Source: Monodelphis domestica (Eukaryota > Chordata > Mammalia > Didelphimorphia > Didelphidae). Taken from it: a stretch of 64,000 bases of DNA. The first letter of the stretch is position 1; the number at the start of each line of letters is the position of its first letter. This document shows, piece by piece, positions 33,953-46,425 of the stretch. The notes under the pieces were generated by a model. The model searched no databases. It was not told the origin of the DNA and saw nothing but the letters and a program-made list of their open reading frames with translations. The position numbers were made by a program, and so were the translations under genes. The DNA lies in NCBI RefSeq assembly GCF_027887165.1, contig NC_077235.1, positions 16,468,383 to 16,532,382 of the forward strand. Reading direction: 5' to 3'.

Positions 33953-34200
33953 GGAGACAACCTAAAACAAAGAGGGTCCTGAGCATCTGCTTTGTCCCAA
34001 TCAAGTAGAATTGGCATTCACTTGTGGCTCCATTATTTAATCTGAAACTGCTAGGCTATGGTTTCCTTTTCGTGGATTCTCACAGAAAGAAGGAGCAAGT
34101 ACAAACTTTGAGTCTTCAATTTAGAAGCTAGTCCTAACCTTGGGGTACATCTGATCTTACTCTGCTACAAGTTTGAGGTTTCTATATTCCATGTTGACAC
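33953..34200. repeat. T module, 3' third
   Basis: Starts in mid-T (GAGACAACCTAAAACAAAG) and matches 16615-16862 closely. This is the left edge of the segment duplicated at ~17.4 kb offset. Confidence 0.8.
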
Positions 34201-34276
34201 TCTGTCTATCTATCTATGTGTCTGTATATATATGTTCCTTGTTCGGTCTCTCTCTCTCTCTCTGTCTCTCTCTCTG

Positions 34277-34314
<38 letters not shown>

Positions 34315-34629
34315 TCTGTCTCTCACTCTCTCTGTCTCTCTATCTTTATATATGTCTATCTGTGTGCTGTCTATCAATATATCTATATTTTTTGTGTATC
34401 TCTTTCTGCTATCTATGTATCTATCTGCCTGTCTGTATGTGTATCTATCCATCTGTCTGCCAGCCAGTCCCTTCTGGTTATCTCTATGTACGTTACTATG
34501 TATGTATGTATCTATTTGCTTCTCTTAGTTCTTCTCTTTCTGTGCATCTATTTTTCTGTGTGTCTGTCAGTTTTTTCTCTACAGAAATAGATAGCTATTT
34601 GTGAGAGAGGAATAGAGAGAGAGAGAGAG

Positions 34630-34698
<69 letters not shown>

Positions 34699-35517
34699 GA
34701 GAGAAACAGAGAGACAGACAAAGAGACAGACAGAGAGAGGAAAATCAACAAATATGCAGAATGATAAATGGACAGGTTGATAGAGTGATAGAGATATACA
34801 GAGACACACAGATGGAATGAGATAGAGAGATTGATTGATTGATAGATAAATAGATAAATAGATAGACAGACACACAAACAGTGATATAGAGATAGAGTTA
34901 GATATAATGACATTTAGACAGAAAGGTAGACTGAGGTATCGATATATTAATAGACAGAGAGAATGATGGATAGCAACACAGAGGGTTAGACACACAGAGA
35001 GACAGAGAGAGTCAAGCAGATCGATACATAGACATAAACAGTCAAATATCTAGAGAGATAGACTTGGGTGGACAGATTCAAAAAGAGAGAGATAGACAAA
35101 AAGATCACTAGGTTGATATAAATAGAAGGAAAGAGAAAAAGACTACCAGACAGAGCCAGATTGATGGACGAAAAGACAGGACAGAGCGACAGACAGATAC
35201 ACAAATGAACAGAAAGACTGACAAACATATTAGTTTCTCTGTCATTCTGTCTATCTGCCTTCCTTTCTGTGTATTTATAAGTCTGTCTCATTGGATGTGC
35301 ATCTGTTTGTCTATATATCCTGATTTTTGTATCCATCTATCTGTCTGTCCCTATCTGTCTCTCTGTCTATGTATCTGTCTATCTATATGTCTGTCGATCT
35401 GTCTGTCTTTCTACTTATATATCTATCGATCTATCTATGTCTTTGTGTTCCTGTTGGTGTAGTTTATGTATCTATCTGCCTGCTTGTTTTGGCATGGATC
35501 ACACTGTGTGTATGTCA
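34201..35517. repeat. S2 block, complete
   Basis: Partner of 16863-18110. Interrupted (TC)n at about 34247-34345, expanded (GA)n at about 34613-34694, final pyrimidine third from ~35230. Confidence 0.9.
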
Positions 35518-35840
35518 TTTGTGTGTTTTAAAGTGTTGTGACATCCTGGGGAACTACAACTCCCAATGTGACGCAGTGGTCACATCCCTTTGAGTCCTGG
35601 CTTCTGATTGGTCTTGTATTGGACCAATCCTGTGTTGGGGGATGGACTATGTCTATGGTCCCTCCTTAGCATGGGATTGGTCCATATCAAGACCAATCCT
35701 ATGAAAGGAAAATGGGCATCATCTCTTGCCCAGTAGAGGATTGGTCAAATTGAAGAACAATTCTTCACGGGAAATAAGTAGGAGTGAACCCTGGAGCATG
35801 CTGGGAGACATAGTCCCGTAGGCCACAACCATTGAACACC
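35518..35840. mobile_element. Z1 element, copy i
   Basis: Left site ACTACAACTCCCAATGTGA (35553-35571), right site on the minus strand 35796-35814, CCAAT/ATTGG pairs as in 18111-18435. Confidence 0.6.
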
Positions 35841-35976
35841 CACTGGATCTCTCTATGTAGATGGAGACATGGACAGCTAGACAGACAGAAGAACTGACAC
35901 ACAGATTATTTGATATGTTATTCTGTCTATTCGCCTACTGGTTGGTACGTCTGTCAGCCTGTCTGTGTTTCTTTTG

Positions 35977-36300
35977 TGGTTTTTCAAGTGTTGTGATAGC
36001 CTCGGGAACTACAAGCCCCATTGTGCCCCAGGAATCTGTACCTTTTGAGTCCTGGCTTGGAATTGGTCCGGAATTCGACCAATCCCGTGGTGGGGGAGGG
36101 ACAATACCCATGGCCCCTCCTTAGCCCAGAATTGGTCCATCTCTTTAGCAATCACGCACAGTAAAGTAGGGAGCATCATTTGTCACCCAGCCTAGGATTA
36201 GTCCAATTCAAGACCAATCCCAACCAGGAAAGATGGGGGAGGGGCCCCTGGAGCACACTGGGGAATGCAGTTCCTCAGGCGACAACCTAAGAAGAGCAAA
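35977..36300. mobile_element. Z2 element, copy j
   Basis: Left site at 36008-36026 (ACTACAAGCCCCATTGTGC), right site on the minus strand at 36253-36271, facing CCAAT pair near 36061-36085. Confidence 0.6.
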
Positions 36301-36600
36301 ACTATATCTTGCTCTATATCCATGTAGACTGAGTGATAGACAAGGGGACAGATAGATAGGAGGACTGAAAGACAGAGACTTTCGTTTTTCTACTTTTCTG
36401 TCTTACTGCCTTCCTATCTATTGGTCTGTCAGTCAAAGTGTCTGTCTGCCCATCAGTCCTCTCTGGGTCTCTATCTCTACATAGGTATGTACGTATATAC
36501 CTATCTATGTATGTATCTTTCTATCAATCGATCTCAAGTGTCTGTCAATCTGTCTGTCCATTGGTCTATCCCTGTATCTAATTTATAAGTCACACGATCT
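36301..36600. repeat. S3 block
   Basis: Partner of 18898-19200. The E-box is mutated (CACACGATC). Confidence 0.8.
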
Positions 36601-36619
36601 TTCCCATTCTACTTCTCAG

Positions 36620-36761
36620 GTGTCCACTCTAGAAAATCAGGATAACTGATTCCAGACAAGCAAAGCACGTGATGGTGTCCCAGTTGGGTTCAGATGGCTC
36701 AGAAGATGTATTTGGTTCAAGATTGGAGGGGGAGTGGCAGACCTCCACTTTGGCCAGTGAG
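36620..36761 (+). other. Exon-like segment E, copy 4 (142 bp)
   Basis: Acceptor CTACTTCTCAG, donor GTGAGT at 36762-36767, 133-bp intron-like gap, acceptor TTACTTACAG before 36895. It shares the early stop of copy 2. Confidence 0.35.
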
Positions 36762-36905
36762 GTGAGTGTCTGTGGCAGACGGGATGATGGGTCCAAACCC
36801 TTCTTCTCAGTCTCTTCCATGAGTTGATCAAAGTCTTGAATAGGAAAGCAAGGAATCAAGATCTCAGAGGCTAAGCACTGCACCTTACTTACAGGGATCT
36901 TAACC

Positions 36906-37476
36906 TGTTGTCCTGACATTTCCCAACGAGGATCATTTACTAAACAAGAATGGCATTTCCTTGGGCAAACTATGAAACAAAGTGAGGCAAAAGGACACAG
37001 AATGTTAGCCACCATTGAGATCCCATGCACTCTAGTGAGGATACTGCACAAACTGTGGAGAGTTGAGCTGTTCCTCAGCTGCAGTCCCCACCTTTCACTG
37101 GTTCTACTCACTCTTCTTTCCCCTTTTAATGAGATGCCAAAGAGAAACACCCCTTCCTTAATGTTGCAGATGGAAAGAACTAGCCCCATGGCCTGGGACA
37201 AACCTCCTCCCCAAACCCCTTGTTCCTGGGTCCTGTCCTCACTGCTGTCAAATGATAGCTAAACCGCAGCATGGAGGCATGATGTCTGGCTGTCCTCCCA
37301 AGGAGCAGCTTTTGCACCCATGCTCTTCCACCTCGGCTGCCTCCTGACCACATTCAAAATGACTTTCCAAATCAATAAAATGTCCCCTTTTCTTTTGAAG
37401 CCAAGTTTCAGAGTCTTGCATTCTTGACAATGGAATCCCTCCCATCTCCAGGAGTGCATCTCTGAACCCCACAACA
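36906..37476 (+). mobile_element. LTR-like segment (571 bp) with AATAAA
   Basis: Ends TGTTGTCC and CCACAACA; AATAAA at 37374-37379. Partner of 19499-20069. Confidence 0.5.
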
Positions 37477-37624
37477 ATCATCCTGGGTGCCATTCAAAGA
37501 AAATGATGTAGACTCCTCAGGGAGGAAACTGACACCTGAGGCCAAGGAAGAAATGCAAAATCTTGAAACAGCTGCAGACCAAAATCAAGTCTTGAGAATT
37601 GATCATTCTCAAACTTTTCTAGCT

Positions 37625-38345
37625 GGGATCAGCAATTTTCTATTTTATTGCTTTTCATATTTTTTTTAGTCAATTTAGCATATTTTTCCTCCTTGGTGAT
37701 AAGAAATATATTCTTTACACTCTTCCCGTAGCCGAGGGGCAATTCCACTGGGTATGACATGTATCCTTGTTGAGAAGCTCTTTCCACGTTGTTGATGTTT
37801 GCACGAGGATGTTCATTTAGAGTCTATATCGCCATCCTTAACCCCCTGGACCCGTAATCTAGCAGTTGTTTTTCTTGGGTTTTTCTACTCCCACAGTTTT
37901 CCTTGTGAATGTGAATAGTGTTCCATTCCTGGAAATCGTTCCAGTTCCTGTGGAATTCCTCCAATTCATTATTCCATTGAGCACCATAGTATTCCAGCAC
38001 CAAGAGATACCACAATTTGTCCATCCATTCCCCAGTGGAAGGGCATACGATCCTTTTCCAATTTTTGGCCACTCCAAAGAGCTCAGCTATGAACAATTTT
38101 GTCTAAGTCTTTTTTCTTATTATCTCTTTAGGGTACAAACCCTGTAGTGCCATGGTTGGATCAAAAGGTAGACAGTCTTTTAGCTCCCTTTCGGCAGAGT
38201 CCAAATTGCCCTCCGTAATCGTTAAATCAATTCCCCAATACACCTGCAATGCCTTCCTGTCCTAACTTTGGCACATCCCTTCCAGCATTGATTACGTTCC
38301 CTTTCTGTCATGTTAGCCAATCTGTGTAGCCTCCATTTTCAAGAG
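37625..38345 (-). mobile_element. LINE-1 3' end
   Basis: ORF2p C-terminal frame on the minus strand (about 37880-38096) with the same internal deletion as 20220-20960. Its 3'-UTR part changes identity at 37836-37853, where the 8.08-kb duplication begins. Confidence 0.8.
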
Positions 38346-41300
38346 GAGGCACATTCTCATTGATGCATGGCATCAGAGTTTCACCATTATTGGATAGATT
38401 CAAACTTTGAAACACCAGGCAGAGTCACCTATTAGTTGTTCGGGAGTGGCAGAGATACTGCTTACTCAAATGACAAAAAGGGGTCCCAGTACTGATGTTC
38501 GTCTAAACCCAAAAGTAAGAATGCAAGTTGCAACATTCCATGTACAACATCGGTCTTGGCCATTTAATTTTGCAAATGTGCTAGGTAAAATGGAGAATCC
38601 TCTTCCTAGAGCTGGAATCTTTCAAACTGTGAATTTCTCTATAATTGTTTTTTCAAAAGTAACATCCTTGAACTCGTTAACTTGGAAATAATGCCAAACT
38701 ATCAAATAGTCAGAAAAACTCAAATCTTTAACCACAATTTCACCTTCAAATCAATGTTGAAATTCATATTTAAAAGTTTCAAACAAGCACACAGACACAC
38801 AAATACACACCCACACCCACACCCTCTACCCCCGACACACACACATACACACCCTCCCAATCTAACTTTGGGGACGTGGGGATGTTCGGGATAAAAAACT
38901 GTTTTCATTCCCCTTTAACTCCTGAACAAATATAATCATGCTAGTCCGTAGACCAAAATGATTGTTAAAATAAGCCCCATATCTTAGCCCTTGCCTTTCT
39001 GAGGATTTTATCATAGGATGACAGAACATTTGATCAAACAGGAGAAAAGTGGGAAGTAACTTAAAATAGGGGAGAAAAGCTCCCTAATTTGAATACAAAT
39101 GTCAGGTATAAGTTGGTAATGATCAGCAGTCAGCTGTAGAACTTGATCGAAACTTAGCTAAGCCATTCCTCAGTCCTTCCATTGGCCCTTGTGACTGTAT
39201 CCTAACCCATTTTCCTCCATAGCATTCATTTTCCCCATGATCTTTCCAAAGAATTCACCTATAGATCTGAATTCTCTCTCGACATGTTAAGATTATCTTT
39301 CTTACTACTAATTCCTTCTAGGCTCCATCATTTCTTTCCTAACGTCTCCTGATTCGACTTTGAGACAACCCAGCACTCTGGAATCTTTGCTGCGACTTCT
39401 CCAATGGACAGATGTTCCGTTCCATCCTCTTAAAGAGGTAAAGTGCTCCTATTTTCAACTTTCCTCCTTCAACTCAGAATGGAAACTAAGTCTGTCCTTT
39501 CTAGGTTCTCTACTTAATGGGCCTTGGCTCCAGGTAAATAGAATTCTCAGGAGAAATAAATGGCCAATTTTCCCTCTGCTGTAGAATTATTTCTCAAGTC
39601 AATGAAAAGGATAGGAAACAATCCTTCTCCAGATTCCGTACGTTGGGGACTCCTTCGTATATCTCTTAAAGATGTCACCTTGAGTAATACTTCAGATTCT
39701 GGGCTGCAGTAAATTCTGGTCTAGGCTTTTGGCTCCTATGAATCCTCTTCAGGCAAATCTTCCCTGTCATATGTTTTTATCTCTTCACCCCCATACCAGA
39801 ACTGGGGGAGGGAGGGGTAAAATCCAGGGCATTCATAGAAATGTCTTAGGAATTTCCCAGGTCTCTTTCTCAAGCTGTCCTGTGCCAAAGATCATCAGAA
39901 ATAATGCACACAAAACCATCAGTTTTCTCCACTTCGAAAGGAAAATTAGTTCTCCTTATTCCCTGGTCTTTTCAAACAAAAACTTATCTGTTGAAATGGT
40001 TGCACTCTGGAAATTGACCTTCAAAATGCCCCAAATCAGGTTATTGTAGATGATGCTTTTCCTTTCTCAAAAACTCAAACTGGTAACATTTTCTCTCCAA
40101 AAACAAAACTTAGGGTTACTAAGGAAGAGGTTCAAAATTTCCTCTAACTAGGAACACCTCTACTATTCCCTTCCCTTTTTTCATTTTTTACTCTCTAATT
40201 TCCTTTGGGCTGCCAATTTGCCTTTCTCTTCTCCTTGCCTCAAAGCACTTTGGCCTATGGCTAAAGCTGCTCTTAGAGAGGAAATTTGTGGCTCATATTA
40301 AAAATGTTCCGGGTTTCCTTAGCATTAAAAGCAAAGCATTCCCCCCCGTATTTCATGTCCTTTGACAACAATTTAAAGACTAGTCAGGTCTGTAGTTGCC
40401 CATCCTCAAATGAACATTCTTTACTCCAGAAATCACACACACACACACATACACACACACACACACACACACAGAGTAAACTGAAAAAAAAAACCACTCC
40501 TGTTCTTTAAAAACAAATACCAGCTTGACAAAAATGTGAAATGACTGCACTCAAATAACCAAGTTAATACCTCAAAGGAAATGCATCTTATTGGCAATAA
40601 TCAAAATTTCCTATACTTGATATACACGATTTCACACATTAGTCCTAGCAAAACTTGGGAAGAAAAGATTAGACAGTAAAGTCAAGAATTTCTGGACCTC
40701 CTTTGGCTTTCAGCTCCATAATCCCCTGCGCAGATGGCCAGCTCCTCCCCTCCTCTCTAGCTTTTCAGAGGAATGAACTGTTGTAACCCAACTTGAAAGG
40801 CATTATTTGCTAACTTTTCTATCACCTGCATTCAGAGGACATCCATTAGACCTTCAGCATAGCCCAAACCCCAGAGAGCCTTGAGATGATACCGAGAACT
40901 TACATTCTTCAGCTTCTAGAGGAAGCTCTTTCATAAACTAAATTTGATAACTCTTTAGACCTTAAGCCCTGACATTTCAATTCATGAGTAAACTCTCTCT
41001 ATTTTAATAGCCTTAAAGGAGTTACTCAGACCCTCTAGAGAAAGCTCTGGCTCTCACACTCCAACTCAAGCTTCCCATTTAAAACTTTCAGTCAACCATT
41101 CACGCATGTCACCTATACTATCCTCCCTCTTCCTTCTACTAGAAATAGTACTTCACTCACATACACAGGTTCCAACACTCAGTCACACACAGAACTTAGT
41201 CAATAGTGGAGCTTGTGGTCAGGTTGGATTGGGCTCCATTTTGGCCGACTTACCTTGGAACCAGATTTGATTGATGTTCCACACTTTTTCTAACATTCCC

Positions 41301-41640
41301 AGGTACCTGGTCCATCATATATCATATATATAACTATGTACATGTATGAATATGACCTTGGCAGCAGTCCCCCTGGGATATAGGCTCGGGCATGCATGGA
41401 AAAGCGATTGCCCACTTGCTTCCTAATTAAAGAGAGGTTCCTTTGTCAAGAGTTTAGCTTAACTAACTAAACCCTCCCAGCTTATTCGTGACTGAGCTCA
41501 ATGGGTTCTTCTGGGTACCTCACATCTGGTGGTCAAACTAGCTGGAGGTTTAGGTAGCCATAAGTTGGCCATCTGGCCTGTCTTGCCATTTGTTGACATG
41601 GAAATGGCACAGAACTCTCAAATACTCTGAGAAACCCAGT
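38346..41640. repeat. P module, complete
   Basis: CA-rich tract at about 38787-38850 and (CA)n at 40435-40474. It has the + strand exon-like segment near 39324-39437 and the minus-strand donor in the tail (+ 41248-41253). The 74-codon frame 39360-39584 runs through both exon-like segments and the intron-like gap; I do not call it a gene. Confidence 0.85.
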
Positions 41641-42735
41641 CTTGAATCAGGATAGGGATAAATCCCATAATATATTCTTTACTCAGAGTCTGGCGCCACA
41701 ACTTTTCCAGGGCATAAACCCTTCACTCTGTGGATATTATCCCTGGGAGAGCTACCAGGTTAGGTGATAACTCCAAGTAAAAAAAATTTGGGGAACCACA
41801 TGGAGGAAATCCAGGAGCTGGGAAAGATGAGTGTCATTACTGTATCTACAAAGGACATCACTGACAGTATACAATCAAGCTTAGGAAAGGAATCCTAGCC
41901 AAAGGCAAGGGTCTAAGAGAGGGGGCTGCTTACAGTGGATACTGAAGAATGGTCCCTGCCAGCTATGGATCTTCTTGGGAAAGGGTCTCTTCATACAATA
42001 GGGGAGAGTACCTAACTAGGATTGTCATTCACCTAAGGGTTGCCCACTCAGTCTGAAACTGCTCACCTGGGATTCCCTTCAGGGTGGATTCCCATGGGAA
42101 CAGGGAACAAGTACAATCTTTGGGGTCTCCAACCTACAAGCTCCTCCTGATACCTGGGCTTCACCAGATCCCACTAGGCCCCAAGTATGTGGTTTCTAGA
42201 TTCCATGTTGACACACCTTATTGCTGATGCTGTGAATACATTCACTGCATTCAGTGAGGAAAAGTAGGAGCTGTATTTGCCAATGGTGGCCATTAATGCA
42301 GGCACACTATGGTTTTTTACTGGAAACACAATTGCTTACAGTTTGACACGTGATGAAGATCATAGCACAGACTTGTAAAATCCCATGTGATTCCTTTTCT
42401 GTTGTTTATCTGGTTATTTGTTAAAAAGCAGTAAAAATTACAGGAATGTAAGATGTAGAACATGTTCTGTGGATTCACACCACCATGAATCCTATCTTGC
42501 AAAGACTGAGTTAAAATTTTAGAACACACTTTTGCTCTCACAACAATCTCCCCATTCCCCTCTCTGAGGAAATGTCAAAGGTCAATGGACTTCCCGGTGT
42601 TCCTGTTGTCAACCTGGAATCTAGAAGCCCCAAACTTGTGGCCTATACGGGTCTGGTGTAGCCTGGGTTTCCGGAGGAGCTTGTAAGTTGGAGACCCCAA
42701 AGTTTGTACTTGTTCCCTGATCCCGTGAGAATCCA
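41641..42735. repeat. Q module, complete
   Basis: Inverted-repeat arms at about 42085-42212 and 42605-42735, loop about 390 bp. Confidence 0.8.
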
Positions 42736-43350
42736 GAGAGATAGAGACAGACAAACAGAAAGACCGATAGGCAGGCTGACTGGCAGATGGGTAGTCAGAT
42801 AGGTAGGAGGGCAGATAGATGGATATAAAGATAGCACATAGAGAGACACATAGTCAGACAGAGGGATAAGAAAGGCATGGAGACAGACAGATAGGGAGAC
42901 AAATAGGAAGATAGAAGCAAAAGACATAGAAACACAAACAGAATGAGAGATAGTCAGAGACATTGAATATCGGGGAGTGAAACAACACAAAAGACAGAGA
43001 GAGATAGATGGAAGGACAGACCGAGGGTAGATGGAATGGAGAGACAGACAGGCTGAGAGAGACACAGAAAATCAGGCAGATGGATAGACAGACAGAAGGG
43101 GATAGACAGATAGCAATAGAGATAGATCAGTAGACTGATATATAAAAAGAATTATAGAGAAACGGAGTGACAGACGCATAGAGAAGGATCGACAGATATA
43201 CAGAAAGACTGAGAGATGGACTAGTTTCTCTGTCATTTTGTCTATCTGTTTTCCTTTCTGTGTATCTAAAAGTCTGTCTCACTGTATGTGCAACTGTCAA
43301 TCTACCTATCTATCCATATTTTTATCTGTCTCTATCTTTTTGTCTGTCTG

Positions 43351-43401
<51 letters not shown>

Positions 43402-43432
43402 CTATGTATTTCTGTCGGTGTAGTCTATGTAT
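42736..43432. repeat. S1 block
   Basis: Purine half to about 43215, pyrimidine half with (TCTA)n at about 43346-43400. Confidence 0.9.
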
Positions 43433-44065
43433 TGTTAACTTGGAACTAACATGGAACTATTAAATAGTCAGAAAACCCAAGTCTTTACTCAGGATAGGAA
43501 TAAGTCCAATTTGGCCCTTTACTCAGAGTCGGAGCACAAGCTTTTCAGGGTGCAAACCCTGGACTCTGGGGATGTTATCCCTGGGAGCTCCACAACGCTA
43601 GATGAAAACTCGGAGGAACACAAGCATTTGGGGAACCTATATACCATTTGGGAAAACGAGGGGCAGGGAAAGATGACTGACATCACTATGGCTACAAAGA
43701 AAATGGGAGTGTTCAAACTACACTGACAAGATACAATGGAGCTAGGGAAAAGAATCATAGGCAGAAGCTAGGGTGCAAGAGAAGGGGGATGCTTACAATA
43801 GTTACTAAAGGATGGTTCATGCCCAGGTCTGGCCTTCCTGAGAAAGGTTCTAATACAATAGGGGAAGCTACCTAAAACAAAGAATGTGCTTAGCATACGC
43901 TTATCTCACCCAGGCTCATCATTTCCCTTCAGGGTAGTTTCTCTTGGGAACAGGGAACAAGGACAAGCTTTTGGAGTCTCCAATCTACAGGCTAAATCTA
44001 AAATTGGGGTTCATCAGATACCAGTGGCCACAAGATTGGGATTCCTAAATCCCACGTTGACAGTA
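43433..44065. repeat. T' module (variant of T and Q)
   Basis: Starts GTTAACTTGGAACTAAC, shares CAAATAGTC-type start words (AAATAGTCAGAAAACCC) and the GGGAACAGGGAACAAGGAC segment with T and Q, and ends CCCACGTTGACAG. It is intermediate between T and Q and found only in the 8.08-kb unit. It directly precedes Z1', with no S2. Confidence 0.75.
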
Positions 44066-44099
44066 TCTATCAGCCTGCCTGTTTGTGCATGTCTCAGCC

Positions 44100-44440
44100 T
44101 GTGTGTCGGACTTTTGTGGGTTTTAAGGTGTTGAAGCGTGGCAAACTACAACCCCCAGTGTGCACCAGCAGGACCACCCATTTGAGTCCTGGCTTGTGAT
44201 TGTTCTACAATTGGACCAATCCCTAGATAGAGGAGGGACAATGGCCATGACCCCTCCTTAGCACGGAATTAATACTTTTCAAGTCCAATCCCAATAAAGG
44301 AAATACTGGGCATCATTCCCTCGACTAGCATAGAAGTGGTCCAATTCAAGACAAATCCCTCCCCGGACATAAGGAGTAAGGACCCCTGGAGCATGCTGGG
44401 AGATGCAGTCCTCCAAGCCACAACACTTGAAAAGCCATAC
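44100..44440. mobile_element. Z1' element
   Basis: Left ZNF143-like site ACTACAACCCCCAGTGTGC (44145-44163), right site on the minus strand (44391-44409). CCAAT motifs are near 44210-44220; facing ATTGG partners are partly decayed. Confidence 0.6.
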
Positions 44441-44569
44441 TATCTCTATGTATCTATGAAAACGGAGAGATGGACAACTGGACAGACAGAAGGACTGACA
44501 GACAGATTAGTTGCTATGATATTCTGTCTATCTGCTTGTTGGTTGGTGCATTTATCGGTCTGTCCGTCT

Positions 44570-44905
44570 ATCTTTTGAGAGTTTTCAAATGTTGTGACCT
44601 CCTGGGGAACTACAACCCCCAGTGTGCTCCAGGAGTCCCACCCCTTTCAGTCCTGCCTTGGGAGGGCTCCCAAATTCGACCAATCCCGAGTTAGGAGAGG
44701 GACAAAGCGAATGGCCTCTCCTGAGCCCAGGATTGATCCATTTATAAGCCAATCACACACAGCAGTAGCGAGGAATATCCCTATCCCTGCCTCGGTCCAA
44801 TTCAAGACCAATCCCTCCCAGGAAATGAGATGGAGGGACTGCTCCAGAACATTGCAGTGTGCAGTTCCTCAGGGCACAAGGCTACAAAACACATTCTATC
44901 TCTAG
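44570..44905. mobile_element. Z2' element
   Basis: Left site ACTACAACCCCCAGTGTGC (44609-44627). The right site is degenerate near 44846-44865. CCAAT motifs near 44678, 44740 and 44808. Confidence 0.55.
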
Positions 44906-44969
44906 CTCTATATCCATATAGACTGAGAGATGGCCAAGGGGACCGACAGACAGGAGGACTGACAGACAG

Positions 44970-45140
44970 AGAGCTTCGTCAAAGGTCAATGGCATTCCCG
45001 GTTTCCCTATTGTCAACCTGGAATCAAGGAACCCAAAACTTGTGGCCTAGAAGTATCTGGTGTAGCCTGGATTTCCGGAGGAGCTTGTAGTTTGGAGCCT
45101 CCAAAGTTTGTACTTGTTCCCTGATCCCGTGAGAATCCAG
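44970..45140. repeat. Orphan Q right arm
   Basis: After only ~65 bases of S3, the sequence jumps (GAGAGCTTCG|TCAAAGGTCAATGG) to the right inverted-repeat arm of Q, with no left arm or loop. E, the LTR-like segment, L, P and most of Q are deleted. Confidence 0.8.
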
Positions 45141-45680
45141 AGAGATAGAGACAGACAAACAGAAAGACAGATAGGCAGGCCGACTGGCAGGTGGGTAGTC
45201 AGATAGGTAGCAGGGCAGATAGACGGATATAGAGATAGCACATAGAGAGACACATAGTCAGACATAGACAGAGAGATAGACAGGGGGAGAGACAGATAGA
45301 GAGATAAATAGATAGGAAGATAGAAGAAAAAGACATAGAAACACAAACAGACAGAATGAGAGATAGAGACATTGAAAGATTAGTAGAACAACAGAATATC
45401 AGAGAGTGAAACAAAGGGACAGACAGAGACAGATAGATGGAAGGACAGACTGAGGGAAGGTGGAACGGAGTGATAGACAGAGAGACACAGAAATTCAGAC
45501 AGATGGATAGTCAGACAGGGATAGACAGATAGCAATACAGATAGATAGATACAGCTAGATTAATAGATTAATATATAGACAGAATTAGAGAAAACCAGAT
45601 TGAGAGACACAGAAAGATCGATCGATAGACATACAGAAGAACTGACAGATGGACTAGTTTCTCTGTCGTTTTGTCTATCT
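45141..45680. repeat. S1 block, purine half fused to L1
   Basis: Purine half of S1, cut at the strand-switch point (GTTTTGTCTATCTTCCTGTC) and fused to the T-rich tail of an L1. Confidence 0.85.
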
Positions 45681-46425
45681 TCCTGTCTTTTATTTATTTC
45701 TTTATTCAGCACTTGTCTTTTTTATTGCTTTTCATTTTTTATTCAGTCATTTTAGTCCATTATTCCTCCTCGGTGACAAGAATCATATTCTTTCCACCCT
45801 TCCCCAAGCTGAGGGGCGATTCCACTGGGTATGACATGTGTCCTTGATGAGAACCTCTTTCCATGTTGCTGATGTTTGCACTAGGATGTTCATTTAGAGT
45901 CTATATCCCCAGCCTTAACCCCCTGGACCCGTAATCTAGCAGTTGTTTTTCTTGGGTTTTTCTACTCCCACAGTTTTCCTTGTGAATGTGAATAGTGTTC
46001 CATTCCTGGAAATCGTTCCAGTTCCTGTGGAATTCCTCCAATTCATTATTCCATTGAGCACCATAGTATTCCAGCACCAAGAGATACCACAATTTGTCCA
46101 TCCATTCCCCAGTGGAAGGGCATACGATCCTTTTCCAATTTTTGGCCACTCCAAAGAGCTCAGCTATGAACAATTTTGTCTAAGTCTTTTTTCTTATTAT
46201 CTCTTTAGGGTACAAACCCTGTAGTGCCATGGTTGGATCAAAAGGTAGACAGTCTTTTAGCTCCCTTTCGGCAGAGTCCAAATTGCCCTCCGTAATCGTT
46301 AAATCAATTCCCCAATACACCTGCAATGCCTTCCTGTCCTAACTTTGGCACATCCCTTCCAGCATTGATTACGTTCCCTTTCTGTCATGTTAGCCAATCT
46401 GTGTAGCCTCCATTTTCAAGAGGAG
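45681..46425 (-). mobile_element. LINE-1 3' end, chimeric (duplication junction)
   Basis: Left of 45913 it matches the copy at 53766; right of 45931 it matches the copy at 37854, including the ~150-bp internal deletion. The minus-strand ORF2p C-terminal frame lies at 45901-46173. This chimerism marks the crossover that produced the tandem duplication. Confidence 0.9.

Larger units (their letters stand above)
37836..45912. repeat. 8.08-kb tandem duplication, copy 1
   Basis: Matches 45913-53993 almost base for base, with offset 8077 rising to 8081 through small indels. The unit runs L1-P-Q-S1-T'-Z1'-Z2'-Q arm-S1-L1. Both copies start in the shared tract CCTTAACCCCCTGGACCC (37836-37853 and 45913-45930). 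The same tract stands at 53994-54011. Confidence 0.95.

Noticed and set aside
39360..39584. Frame with an MRQPSTLESLL start, shared by 47437 and 55623
   Set aside because: The duplicates are identical because the duplication is recent. The more distant copy at 55623 shifts its C-terminus, and the copies near 11570, 21930 and 61860 do not keep the frame. No domain is recognised.
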